Below are positions 12,404-21,439 of a DNA stretch of 64,000 nt, piece by piece. The position numbers and the translations under genes are program-made. The notes under the pieces were generated by a model that was not told where the DNA came from, did not search any database, and saw nothing but the letters and a program-made list of their open reading frames with translations. Source of the DNA: Odontocerum albicorne (Eukaryota > Arthropoda > Insecta > Trichoptera > Odontoceridae); the NCBI GenBank assembly GCA_949825065.1, contig OX463847.1:39528831-39592830 (forward strand), written 5' to 3'. The stretch's first letter is position 1; each line of letters starts with the position of its first letter.

Positions 12404-13015
12404 TATCTATGTTGTTTATAGTTAAGACATTAAAGTTGCGGAGGTTTAAAGACATTGTAATTTATTTTTATCAAACACTGTTTATTCCACTTTTTTGTAA
12501 CGGTATAACCCTACCGGTTTCAAGGCTTTCACCTCATCTTCAGGGGAGCACAAACAAGACTAAATGTTGTTCGAACTGGTACCGATATACACGCTTCAAC
12601 GGTTGGGGGCTGAGGGGTGAGAGAGGCATGGGACGATTTCGGCCAAGAGCGGAGAGATTTTCGAGATATAATTGTTCACCAGATATTCGGATCGATTTAC
12701 TGACTTAATAAATTTGTAGGGCCTCTAATCTGTCCAATTTATTTCTATTACTACTGATATGTAAGAATTTGGCATCATCGATAGAAAAAGTATGGTTTTC
12801 ACGGTGACAATGATTAGCCATTTTAGAATAAATTAGAGGATTTGTTAAGGCGGATTTGTGTTCACGGAATCTCTTTTAAAAAGATCTTCCTGTCTTTTCT
12901 ATATAGAAATTATCACAGTCAGCACATAAAAGTTTATACACACCACTGTTGCTAAGCTACCGTTACAAAAAAGTGGAATAAACAGTGTTTGATAAAAATA
13001 AATTAAAATCATCTA
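12404..13015 (-). mobile_element. P1 Penelope-like element with GIY-YIG remnant
   Basis: The left boundary (GTTTATAGTTAAGACATTAA, then CACTGTTTATTCCAC, GTAACGGTATAACCCTACCG and TTTCAAGGCTTTCACCTCAT) recurs inverted at the right boundary as ACCGTTACAAAAAAGTGGAA and ACAGTGTTTGATAAAA. Between them the minus strand encodes a GIY-YIG nuclease remnant. Penelope-like retroelements are known to carry a C-terminal GIY-YIG domain and complex terminal repeats. The reverse transcriptase part is absent. Confidence 0.7.
12705..12950 (-). pseudogene. GIY-YIG endonuclease C-terminal remnant (P1)
   Basis: The minus strand reads about 80 codons with one internal stop. It opens with NSGVYKLLCADCDNFYIEKT, which is the GIY...YIG signature (here GVY and YIE, so the glycine of YIG is lost). 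GRSF, a TAA stop and KRFREHK follow and supply the conserved arginine and the E-H pair. Next comes HCHRENHTFSIDDAKFL, and the end is LDRLEALQIY with the conserved glutamate region. In Penelope-like elements this domain nicks DNA for target-primed insertion. With a stop codon and the altered motif this copy is dead. A second, better C-terminal half is at 55598-55840. Confidence 0.75.
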
Positions 13016-13060
13016 TCTCTTTTGAAAGATCAAGTAATATTTACAGAAAAAAATATTTGA

Positions 13061-13174
13061 CCTTTAATAAAATTACATTATTATAAGTCATCTCATACGT
13101 TTCCATTAAATATTACTCTATCTTCTATATGTTATGTCTCGGCAATGACAACACTGCACCCTGGAAATTGTAAA
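13061..13174. repeat. 114-bp direct repeat, left copy
   Basis: AAGTCATCTCATACGTTTCC and the sequence through GCAATGACAACACTGCACC recur at 13531-13644 with few differences. The pair brackets NC2 copy 1, as if a segment was duplicated around it or the pair are ends of a larger unit. Confidence 0.8.
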
Positions 13175-13179
13175 AATCG

Positions 13180-13520
13180 TATTGTATGATGACTTATTTT
13201 GTCCCCCTTGACTTATTTTGTATAGGTGGTTGTGAAATCGAACTGAATTAATGATAATTTTTTAGTTAATTCAATCAAGGACCAAACAGCAGTCCTTTAT
13301 CCAAATTATGGATCCTAAATCTACATTATACACAAATAACAATAAAGAAATTTAAAATTTCGTAAAACTTTAATACACAAAGTTTGATTAATATTTCACT
13401 CCACATCTGTCAAAAATCAGTGACATTGAAGTTAATTAAACAGGAAAATTTACAATGATGAAGCGATCTTGATGAAATTTTCAGCCACACAAATTTGACA
13501 TTGAGCAGTTAATTCAGATA
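13180..13520 (+). repeat. NC2 dispersed repeat (copy 1)
   Basis: About 340 bp closely matching 18100-18440 in the same orientation. Shared blocks include GTGAAATCGAACTGAATTAA, CTACATTATACACAAATAAC, AAAAATCAGTGACATTGAAG and GAAATTTTCAGCCACACAAA. There is no ORF and the class is unknown. Confidence 0.85.
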
Positions 13521-13530
13521 ATAATTTGTC

Positions 13531-13644
13531 ATTTAATAAAATTACATTAATATAAGTCATCTCATACGTTTCCATTAAATATTACTCTATCTTCTACATT
13601 AATAGTTATGTCTTGGCAATGAAAACACTGCACCTTCGAAATTA
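13531..13644. repeat. 114-bp direct repeat, right copy
   Basis: Partner of 13061-13174 (AAGTCATCTCATACGTTTCC and GCAATGAAAACACTGCACC). Confidence 0.8.
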
Positions 13645-14729
13645 TGTTATGTAACATATTGCACGCACCAAAGTGCGTGCAATACATAATATAAATCTTT
13701 ATTAAATAGGTATTTAATACAATATATAATTTTATCTGAACAGGAAAAATAACTGAAATTACGATATAAAAACGTATAGATGATCCATACCAAAAAAAAT
13801 TAATAAAAGAGTTCATGGACTCTAGATTGGGAATCACTGCTGTTTGTGCACTAATACGTGTGTGAATATTTCAGCTGAATGTATACTTAGAACAGTGTCC
13901 GAGGAAACTGGCGTCTTGCACCGAAGATGACTTGGTTCGTGAAACGCCCGGTGCTCTTCAGTAAGCATAATTCTGAGCGGAATAATTTAATGCCTTTGAC
14001 GGAATAAGAAGTACATGTAATCATTTTAACTGCTCGAGTTCGATAACGCATTTTATTTTATATTAAGATTTTTATGCAATTTATCACCAGTTTCAAAACC
14101 CATGTTAAGCTTCTCCCTTAAGATAATTAATTTGTTAAAAATAACACAGGATCGATATTTTGGTCATTAAAAATACTGTTCTCGTTATTAAGAATATTTT
14201 TTTTGTATTAATAGTATCAGCTTATCCTTTTTTTCGGTTTAAATGGCAATTAAATGTTGTCTAATTCACGCTAAGCAAGCGGTCAGCATTCACGCTAAGT
14301 AAGCGGTCAGCATTCACGGTAAGCAAGCGGACGCTTAGGTTTGATTTCTAATGGATTTACTTCGGGAATAGTTTTACTGTTAGATCTTATATATCTGAAT
14401 GTATGGTGTTATATTTTATACTGATTATAATAAACTCTAACGATGGTCTTAAACAACACAAAGAAGCGCTGTATAAAACTCTGCCTTACAAAATGCTGCA
14501 ATGAATTAACCTGCCGATTTTCTTGGATCTTGGATATCCTTGCCATCAGAACTTGGGATTTGATTGGACATTTAGAATATTTTAGGACTATGTGCTTTCT
14601 GAAGTGCTACAAGCGTATTTTATCCACAAGATGGCTGACAATTAAACTCAATCACGATCGATAGCTTGTCGCGCTTCTTATCCATTTAAATTAATTATAT
14701 CTGTTTATTACATCTTAAGAAATACATTT
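13645..14729. other. Stretch without genes; 24-bp triplet
   Basis: At 14270-14335 a 24-bp unit (CACGCTAAGCAAGCGGTCAG-like, then CATT) is repeated about three times. At 13915-13950, GAAGATGACTTGGTTCGTGA followed by AACGCCCGG resembles the GATGA...GAAAC hairpin of the Penelope-like repeats. The open frame at 14443-14664 shows no recognised motif. Confidence 0.4.
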
Positions 14730-15125
14730 GTTTCACTTTGTGGTGTCATTTGTATAATTTTAAAATAGATAAAATAAAACACTTCTTTCAGTTTTGTATT
14801 CACCACTAAGTTTACTACCGATTTCAAAGACCTCTATCGTCTTCATCAGATGAAAATAAACTAAATTATGTCAACAATATTTTTTTTCTTATTACAATAG
14901 GTACTGGAAAGAGAAAGGGGAGTAGTGGCTAATAAGGGCAGGGAATAGGTAGACGTCAAAAGGATGGCTTTAGAACGGGAATACATTTAGTAAAGTGCTA
15001 TTATTATTAATTTATATTTTAGAAATAATTAAATTCATTTTCACCTGACGAGAAAGACGGAGTTCTTTGAAACCGGTAGTGAATGCAACGAAAACAGTTA
15101 TGAATACAAAATAAAGTGTTTTATT
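14730..15125. mobile_element. P2 Penelope-like repeat with inverted ends
   Basis: The left end (AAAATAAAACACTTCTTTCA, GTTTTGTATTCACCAC, CTACCGATTTCAAAGACCTC, GTCTTCATCAG) is the inverse of the right end (CTGACGAGAAAGACGGAGTT, CTTTGAAACCGGTAGTG, then GAATACAAAATAAAGTG and TTTTATTT). The middle is about 150 bp and noncoding. The arrangement is the same as in P1 (inverted ends with a CTGA..GA / GAAACCGGTAG hairpin), hence the tentative Penelope-like assignment. Confidence 0.55.
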
Positions 15126-15232
15126 TATTCTTTTTAAAATTTATAATTCTAATTGGATTATAGCTACACATAAACAACGTCATATTTATCTTTATAAAAC
15201 TTGTTGATAGAAATACCAAAAAGTTACAGTTT

Positions 15233-15502
15233 CTAGTAAGAGACGCAAATATAAGCACTCGTTATATCTTGAAGATATTTATCAATAAGTTGTTCATTGA
15301 TTGCGAACAATGAATTGAGGGCGACTCTTGGGCGGGAGGATAATTGGATTCGCCTGAGATTAATCTCCTCGGCTGTTCTGTATCCCGAACAAGGGTATGT
15401 TCGTATATCAAATGGATATTCAGTATCTTGTGGCTGTATATTATACTCCACGTTATCTAAGTGGATAACACAGTATTCACTGACTATACCATGATACCAC
15501 AA
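15233..15502 (-). pseudogene. Unidentified coding-like fragment
   Basis: I do not recognise this protein. The minus strand is open for about 96 codons, from just after a TGA near 15525 to a TAG at 15235. It has balanced residue use unlike the AT-driven frames around it: YHGIVSEYCVIHLDNVEYN, then TEYPFDIRTYPCSGYRTAEE, LRRIQLSSRPRVALNSLF and NEQLIDKYLQDI. No signal peptide, transmembrane segment or transposase motif is visible. There is no splice-site pair that clearly delimits it and no second copy in the window. It could be a captured gene fragment, a piece of an unfamiliar retroelement or endogenous virus, or a chance frame. Confidence 0.35.
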
Positions 15503-16129
15503 TCTGTCATGCTTTGATGTGCTTCAGATGTTGGTTTAATTGATAATTAGCACATTCAAAATATTATAGATTATTTAAACATAGGTTAAAAAAATATTCA
15601 AGGTCACAATATGTAAAGTACTGTCTACAAACTAAATATATTAAAAAATACTTTTATGTCAACAGAGAACTAAATGCATTAAAATAAATTGGATACATGA
15701 AAAATATTCGAGTGTTTCTGCAACTCACTCTCGACTTATTATGTATTAAGTCTAAAAAAGCCTGAAAACTTATTGTATTATATTTTTATTTAATTATCGG
15801 GTTTTCAGAAAACGTTTGAACGTGAGTTTGCACCTGCTGGTAGTGCAAGGACGAAATTCTGGGCTAATCCGATAGAGCGACGAAGGATCGTGACATTGTT
15901 ACCTTTGTCACCTTGACATCAAATATTAGTACACTAATTCGCTTCTCCAAATAACAATTCCCTTTGGGATTTGTCAAAATTTTGGCTAAAAAGGGGTGAT
16001 CAGAAAAGCTTCTATAAAAAAATTCTTTTGAAATAATTTCTTATATAATATTTGCTACGAATCAAGTAAATAGGGAAATGGTTCGAGATATTTTGAAAGA
16101 ATGCAGAACGGACGATAAACTTTTTAAAT
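15503..16129. other. Stretch without recognised genes
   Basis: A somewhat GC-richer patch at 15795-15910 has no recognisable frame. The rest is AT-rich. Confidence 0.45.
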
Positions 16130-16665
16130 CAATCGTGTCTCTATATGAGAAAACCATCACGCCTTTTCCCTATCGGGGAATGCAGAGAGGAGAAATCATC
16201 AGGTTTTACTATATCGACACACATCTTTCACCTTTTCCACATCCAAATAACTAACGATTTCTTTGACTATCTACGTTTCATTCTTTCAAAATAGCATTCA
16301 CTTGATCCAACCCTACCTCATTGGTCTTGCTCTCACACGCCTTTTACTCACATTTGCACTGCATATTTGTTTTGTCAATATTTCTTCATTCATTCGTTTC
16401 ACATGCTGAAACTATATCTAAGTACTCTCCTTCATCTTACTCACCACATCAGCTTTAAGTTGACATTAATTCTTTATCACTTTATTCGGTGTTATATTGT
16501 ACACTATTACCCCATGTATTCATCTCAATGCACGTATTTCTACCAAATGTATTCGGCTTCTATCAGTCTTTTGCCACGTCCACGTTTCACTCTTATACAT
16601 CAAAGTCACATCGGAGCATCTATGGATCAATCAAAGTTTGATGTATAAATACTAGCAACTTGCTG
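16130..16665 (-). mobile_element. LINE A 3' fragment (copy 4)
   Basis: The minus-strand LINE A tail runs from CATCACGCCTTTTCCCTAT (end of the ORF, matching CGCCGTTTCCCTACT-type sequence of other copies) through TATCGACACACATCTTTC, CACTTGATCCAACC, CACATTTGCACTGCATATTT and AGCTTTAAGTTGACATTAAT. All frames are interrupted. The adjacent ACTAGCAACTTGCTGG resembles the start of NC3 (ACTGGCAACTTGCTGG). Confidence 0.65.
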
Positions 16666-16671
16666 GTCGTT

Positions 16672-17345
16672 TAAAGGTTCTCAAAGTGGTCTATATGGAC
16701 TCCCAAGGGTCGATTTTGACTTGCAGAGGGTCTATGTCAGCGAGAAAAGAAATTGGGGGTGCACGAGATGTAAATGGGGGTCCACGGGAGCGGATCCCAT
16801 TTCAGCAGATCATCATCAATATTTGTGTTCTGTAAATGTCTTAATACACCTAACACAGGTTGTGTGTAGGATAATACTTATATTAGACATAGGAAATACT
16901 TATATTATATAAAGAAATCGAAGGCAAATCATTAAACGTGCAGAATTAAGACTATACCTCACTAATTTGAAGTCAAATATTGAATCATTGCTATCAGAGC
17001 ATCAGGTTCATCCCTCTCATTAACAGTATTATTTGTGTATTCATTTTATGTAAGAATTTCATTAGGTTTTGATTTCTTTTTTTCCAAAGCCAAATATTTA
17101 CTTGCATTTTGTGTCTTTTAAATAAAGGTATGAATAAATATTGTACATGTTTTTCTGTTTTTACAATTGTCCACTCTACAAAAAACCTTATCATGGTGAA
17201 CAGCACTGTGTCAACTGTCAAAAATACATTTGAAGTTAATAAGTTTAGGGAAATTCAATATTAGGCAGGCAGAGGGTCTACGGAAATCAAAAAATTTGGT
17301 GAGTGGTCTACGGGGCGAAAACGTTTGGTAAACTATGGTTTAGAC
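16672..17345 (+). mobile_element. Old hAT element relic
   Basis: The left end reads GGTTCTCAAAGTGGTCTAT and the right end AACGTTTGGTAAACTATGG. These fit the worn terminal pattern of hAT elements (GGTTCTCAAA... / ...TTTGGxAACxA). The interior keeps a hAT dimerization C-terminus (16919-17023). The target-site duplication is not clean. The younger hAT element at 17346-17867 sits exactly at its right end. Confidence 0.6.
16919..17023 (+). pseudogene. hAT transposase C-terminal tail
   Basis: Thirty-four codons read RRQIIKRAELRLYLTNLKSN, then IESLLSEHQVHPSH, and end at TAA. This matches the usual end of ZBED/SCAND3-like hAT transposases, in which an A-L-R-L-x-L-T-N motif is followed by I-x-x-L and the terminal H-P-S-H. 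The catalytic core is missing, so it is a fragment of an internally deleted or decayed element. Confidence 0.7.
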
Positions 17346-17867
17346 CAAGGGTCGGCAATTTTTTTTTGGCTGCGGGTCAAAATCAACCACAATGTGAATA
17401 TTAAAGGGACGTTTGGGTCAGTGATATTTTCATTTCAAAACAGTCTTTTAGTGAATAATAAGATACATTTTATTAAGAAAATAATTACAATATGCTTTTA
17501 AAGTTTAATTATTATTATAAAAACTTATAAAATTCTAATTATTATAAAAACAAACATAGTTGAATGAACTTTATTTATAAACGTTCTCTTCGATATTAAT
17601 GGCTACCCTGATGTTGAACTTGTGACGTCAATTTAGTCAAGTCTGGTGTATAGTCAGTCGTTTTAAGACGAATACAAGCATCTGAATTTTCGGTAGTTAA
17701 CCTGCTCCTGTTCTTGCTTAAAATAAATTTCATTTGTGAAAATATTTGCTCACATTTATAAGTTGAACCGAATGTGGACTTTGAACCGAATGTGAACTAA
17801 AGTGGGTCACTTGAAATTAGTAAATGGGTCACTCGGTGACCCGCGGGTCATAGGTTGCCGACCCCTG
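17346..17867 (-). mobile_element. hAT element, internally deleted (522 bp)
   Basis: The minus-strand 5' end is CAGGGGTCGGCAACCTATGA and the other end is CAAGGGTCGGCAATTTTTTT, a typical hAT terminal repeat with GGGTCGGCAA shared. Both sides are flanked by a perfect 8-bp duplication GTTTAGAC (17338-17345 and 17868-17875), the length expected for hAT. GACCCGCGGGTC subterminal sequence is present. Only the last part of the transposase remains, so it could move only with help from an intact relative. Confidence 0.9.
17596..17770 (-). pseudogene. hAT dimerization domain remnant
   Basis: The minus strand reads FGSTYKCEQIFSQMKFILSK, then NRSRLTTENSDACIRLKTTD, YTPDLTKLTSQVQHQGSH and TAA. F-G-S-T-Y-x-C-E-Q-x-F-S-x-M-K followed by R-x-x-L-T and a row of leucine/isoleucine positions is the hAT C-terminal dimerization motif found in GTF2IRD2-like transposases. 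The frame is intact in this stretch, though the ATG side of the protein is gone. Confidence 0.85.
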
Positions 17868-17879
17868 GTTTAGACCTTA

Positions 17880-18090
17880 ATAAGTGTATTGACTATGCTG
17901 CGAGTCCTTTTTTTTTTCTCTCGCGACATTAAACCTTAAGTTCTTTGTCACTATTATTCTTTGTCACTATTATTCTTTTCCCACTCAGGTGTGTCACCAC
18001 AGGCGGAGAAGTCACTTTAGATAGTTTCTTCTTCGTATCTATGCACTGTCGCGCTCATAATTAATGCAGATTTTAATCTTTTAGTTTAGA
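17880..18090 (+). repeat. NC3 dispersed repeat (copy 1, partial)
   Basis: Shares CTGCGAGTCCTTTT, TTTGTCACTATTATTCTTTT, CAGGTGTGTCACCACAGGCG, GAGAAGTCACTTT-like and CTCATAATTAA blocks with 46500-46790 and 54940-55240. It is noncoding, ends in an A-rich tract, and resembles a SINE of unknown origin. Confidence 0.65.
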
Positions 18091-18099
18091 TCGTACTAT

Positions 18100-18440
18100 A
18101 TGAGAACTTATTTTATCCCCCATAACAACATGGGTGATTGTGAAATCGAACTGAATTAATGGTAATTTTTTAGTTTATTAAATCAAAGAGGTAATATCAG
18201 TCCTTTATCCAAATGATGGATCCCAACTCTACATTATACACAAATAACAATAAAGAAATTTGAAATTTCATAAAACTTTAATACACAAAATTTGTTTAAT
18301 ATTTTACTCCGCCTCTGTCAAAAATCAGTGACATTGAAGTTAATTGAACGGGAAATTTTACAATAATGAAGCGATCTTGATGAAATTTTCAGCCACACAA
18401 ATTAAACATTAAGCAGTTAATTCAGATACGGAATAAAAAT
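18100..18440 (+). repeat. NC2 dispersed repeat (copy 2)
   Basis: Second copy of the 340-bp repeat at 13180-13520, about 4.9 kb away in direct orientation. This copy lacks the bracketing 114-bp repeats. Confidence 0.85.
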
Positions 18441-18524
18441 TTATTTCACATTATCCAGTTTTTATTTTATCAATGGGTTTATTTCGTTGCTCCGTCTTTT
18501 TTTTCTAGTTTTAGATCTTGATCT

Positions 18525-18735
18525 ATTTGGTTGAGAAAATCATTTCTAGAAGGTAGAACACCAGCTGTCTTTTCCCCTTTTAGGCGGCATTCCTGACATG
18601 GGATATCCTGCGGGGATTTCATGTGCTGCTATATATGGGATTTTATAACTGTCAATCTCCTGTACACGTGGTTGGTTACTGTAGTATCGCTTTTCCTTCC
18701 TACTCCATTTGACTATGTCGTCCATATTACAGGTT
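18525..18735 (-). pseudogene. LINE B C-terminal remnant (copy 1)
   Basis: The minus strand reads MDDIVKWSRKEKRYYSNQ, then QEIDSYKIPYIAAHEIP and MPPKRGKDSWCST. It lines up with DVVRWGRQRRRYWNQHAQ, NSTRIPYIALHGVP and PPKRWRDSWSSAS of the copy at 59.6 kb, so it is the same non-LTR polymerase tail after much decay. Only this end of the element is present. Confidence 0.65.
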
Positions 18736-18784
18736 TACCAAATTTCAAAATTTATGACTATATCTAAACTCAATTAATACATAC

Positions 18785-19435
18785 ATACCGTCACGCAATT
18801 TCACTGAGGGAGTAGGCAGAGATGACGCATCACGAAAATTTCTTATATCGACGTAGATAATTTGCTTATTCTACGTACATAAACCTTCCCAAACACCTGC
18901 TTCAATTTCTCTAACATTGAACATTTCGTTCTTTCAAAATATAATTCGCTAGATCTAACCATACTTTCTCACAGAGCTTTTCTGCACCTTACTCAACACA
19001 TCAGTTTTAGGCTTATCACGCACACATATCTAACCACATCATTCTATGATGTGCTTCTACATCTTTATTCGATTATTATTATTATTTTTTCACGTTCACG
19101 TTTCCTTCCCATACATTAAAACTGATACTAAAATATTATAGTAGACTATCATGTAAGCCGATTTTAATACTGAATGGTTCACGTATACACATTTAACTAC
19201 CCCATTGACTTTGTTTTCTATCGCAACACGCAGGATAATATCTGTCATTACACTCTCATCATCTTAAAAAATACTATCGTACTAGCAAAATTCTTCAACT
19301 TTTTTTAATGTCTCATTACTCTCACTCATATGTCACATTTCAATTTCTTCTCACATTTTTCAATCACCATATCGTTAGGTTTCACAACATTCATTCCCAG
19401 ATCTCAGTCTTTACATCTGTCTTACAATTTACTCG
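18785..19435 (-). mobile_element. LINE A fragment (copy 5)
   Basis: The minus-strand LINE A tail is broken: CGCAATTTCACTGAGGGAGT marks the ORF end, with TCGACGTAGATAATTTG-like, TTCTTTCAAAATATAATTCG, TTTTAGGCTTATCACGCAC and GTTCACGTTTCCTTCCCATA blocks. It runs toward, and may have seeded, the 20-bp minisatellite that follows. Confidence 0.55.
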
Positions 19436-19660
19436 TTATACTCTGTAATTAATCTTCATACTCTTTAATTAATCCTCATACTCTGTAATTAATCCTCATA
19501 CTCTGTAATTAATCCTCACACTCTGTAATTAATCCTCACACTCTGTAATTAATCCTCATACTCTGTAATTATTCCTCACACTCTGTAATTAATCCTCATA
19601 CTCTGTAATTAATCCTCACACTCTGTAATTAATCCTCATACTCTGTAATTAATCCTCATT
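19436..19660. repeat. 20-bp minisatellite, about 11 copies
   Basis: The unit AATCCTCATACTCTGTAATT is repeated about 11 times with alternating CATA/CACA variants in the fifth dinucleotide positions. Confidence 0.95.
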
Positions 19661-20114
19661 GTCTAATTACACTACCATGTCATCAGAACACAACATTACA
19701 CTTACATTTCTATTCGACATTCGTACGCCACATATTGAACCATGTAGTTCCTTCACACGTGTGGTTTCACTTATAATGCCGACATTTCGAAAAAGTTGCA
19801 TATTTTATCTTCAAGGATTGATAGTAATCAGCTTTGCGTATGTGGATTTGTACCAGATATCGCTTGGCCTTGTTTCAACCTTAGAGTATGGGTCTGTTCC
19901 AGTTCATTGCCTTAACGTGAGTGAATGGGTTCATCTCACCACAGAAGAACGAGCACTTGGTTTCCACACAGTTTCAAGTTATTGTTCATTTCCTTCTCTT
20001 TTCGATTTGATTATAGGGTATTGATTATATCAAACAAGTCCTGAAGATGAACACTGCAATGTTTTCGAAATATCTCATTCATTTGTCTTGACTCACTCAT
20101 TATTTCACTGTTAA
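19661..20114. other. Stretch with an unidentified 121-codon frame
   Basis: A plus-strand frame is open from the end of the minisatellite to a TGA at 20022-20024. It lacks recognisable motifs, flanking splice sites and a second copy. I do not call it a gene. Confidence 0.4.
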
Positions 20115-20638
20115 CCCTACAATGCGCGATTTCTTGTATTTAAAAAATAAAAATATATTTATGCATTTAATATGTACTGGAATACGGAAAAAATAAAAAA
20201 TAAATGTTTTTTTTTGTTTTTATAAATTTATTTAAAAAAAAAAATATTATGGTTCATATATGAATCACTGCCATTTGTAAGTTAATTATATTGTATTGTA
20301 TGATATAAATAAAATTATATATTTTGCTTCACTTATTTTACACATATGTACTAAAGAATAAAAGAAAAAAAAATAAGCTTTCCTTGATCACCAATAATAA
20401 AGTAATTTGATTGCAAACTGGAACAAATCACAAAAGTCATCTACGCGCAACAAGTCAAACTTCAACTGCCAAATTGACCGGTAAAACAGTTTCCTATTAA
20501 ACCTATGTGGTTTTAAAGCATGGAGATTATTGTATCATATAAGTAACAGCGCGTGAGTCGTTGTTTATACCAATCAACACAAAAATATTTAGAAAAACTT
20601 TGGTTGATTCACATGTGCATCATTGCGCACTGTAGGGT
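20115..20638. mobile_element. piggyBac-type MITE 1 (524 bp)
   Basis: It is bounded by TTAA on each side (20111-20114 and 20639-20642). The left end is CCCTACAATGCGCGAT and the right end, inverted, is ACCCTACAGTGCGCAATGAT. TTAA targets and short CCC-starting terminal repeats are the piggyBac pattern. The interior is AT-rich with no transposase, so this is a nonautonomous derivative. Confidence 0.75.
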
Positions 20639-21034
20639 TTAACTATTATTGATATTCTGATGTTTTTTTCAAAAAAGGATTGAAATATATTTGAATGTTT
20701 CAACTTCTCTTTCAATTATTTTTTTCAGAGTTTTTTTTAAACCATTATTTAAGAAGTAATATTTCAAGACCAAAGCCATACATTTTTATTCAAAAGTATT
20801 TCTTTGAAATGTTCAAAAGAAATCGTAACTTAAAAAATACACTTTCTTCAAAAAAAAAATACTGGAGCAGATGAAAGCCTTACAAAATAAACTTATTGAG
20901 AAGTAAAATAATAAAAAATATTGAATATTGGTTCTCAGAAAATATTGAAATAACCATATAAAAAAATAAAACACAAGTTATTGAATTGCCAAATAATCTT
21001 TATATGTTGGTGGCATTTATTATACAATACTTTT
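20639..21034. other. AT-rich stretch, nothing recognised
   Basis: Homopolymer-rich DNA without genes or repeats that I can place. Confidence 0.5.
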
Positions 21035-21335
21035 ATTGTATACTGTATAACCTGCTGGGTTTATTAGCAATCAATTCCAACTAACCAGGAATGAGTTAAA
21101 CAAACCTTATGTGAAATCCAGACTGGAACCCTTTTCAAGTTTGGGTATCCACGCGATTCGAGTCGCAAATCCCGGGTTAAATGACAGTTGCCTTATCAAC
21201 AAGGTCATTCAAATTTTTACCAGCGGTTCATCAACAGGTAGTTCATCTTTCGAAAAAAATCTGGAAACCAAACGGAAATCTAACCCACAATAACCAGGTT
21301 CGAATACACGTGTTTTATCAACTTCGCTCCGGAGG
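21035..21335 (-). mobile_element. S1 SINE, two partial copies joined
   Basis: On the minus strand the S1 body comes first (21035-21120, with the inverse of ATACTGTATAACCTGCTGGG and CCAGACTGGAACCC). A decayed head lies at 21150-21220 (CGATTCGAGTCGCAAATCCC). A second junction and head follow at 21250-21335 (ACCAGGTTCGAATACACG, GCTCCGGAGGTCG). This looks like an insertion of one S1 into or beside another. Confidence 0.6.
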
Positions 21336-21439
21336 TCGATAAAAAACTTATTTTGGGAAGAACTTTGGACTTCGGATCAAATGTATCAGGCTAGATTCTA
21401 AATGATGTTAAAACGTATCTCCAATTTTTTTATGTTGTT

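Noticed and set aside
19661..20024. 121-codon gene next to the 20-bp minisatellite
   Set aside because: There is no ATG at the frame start, no motif, no splice context and no homologous copy.
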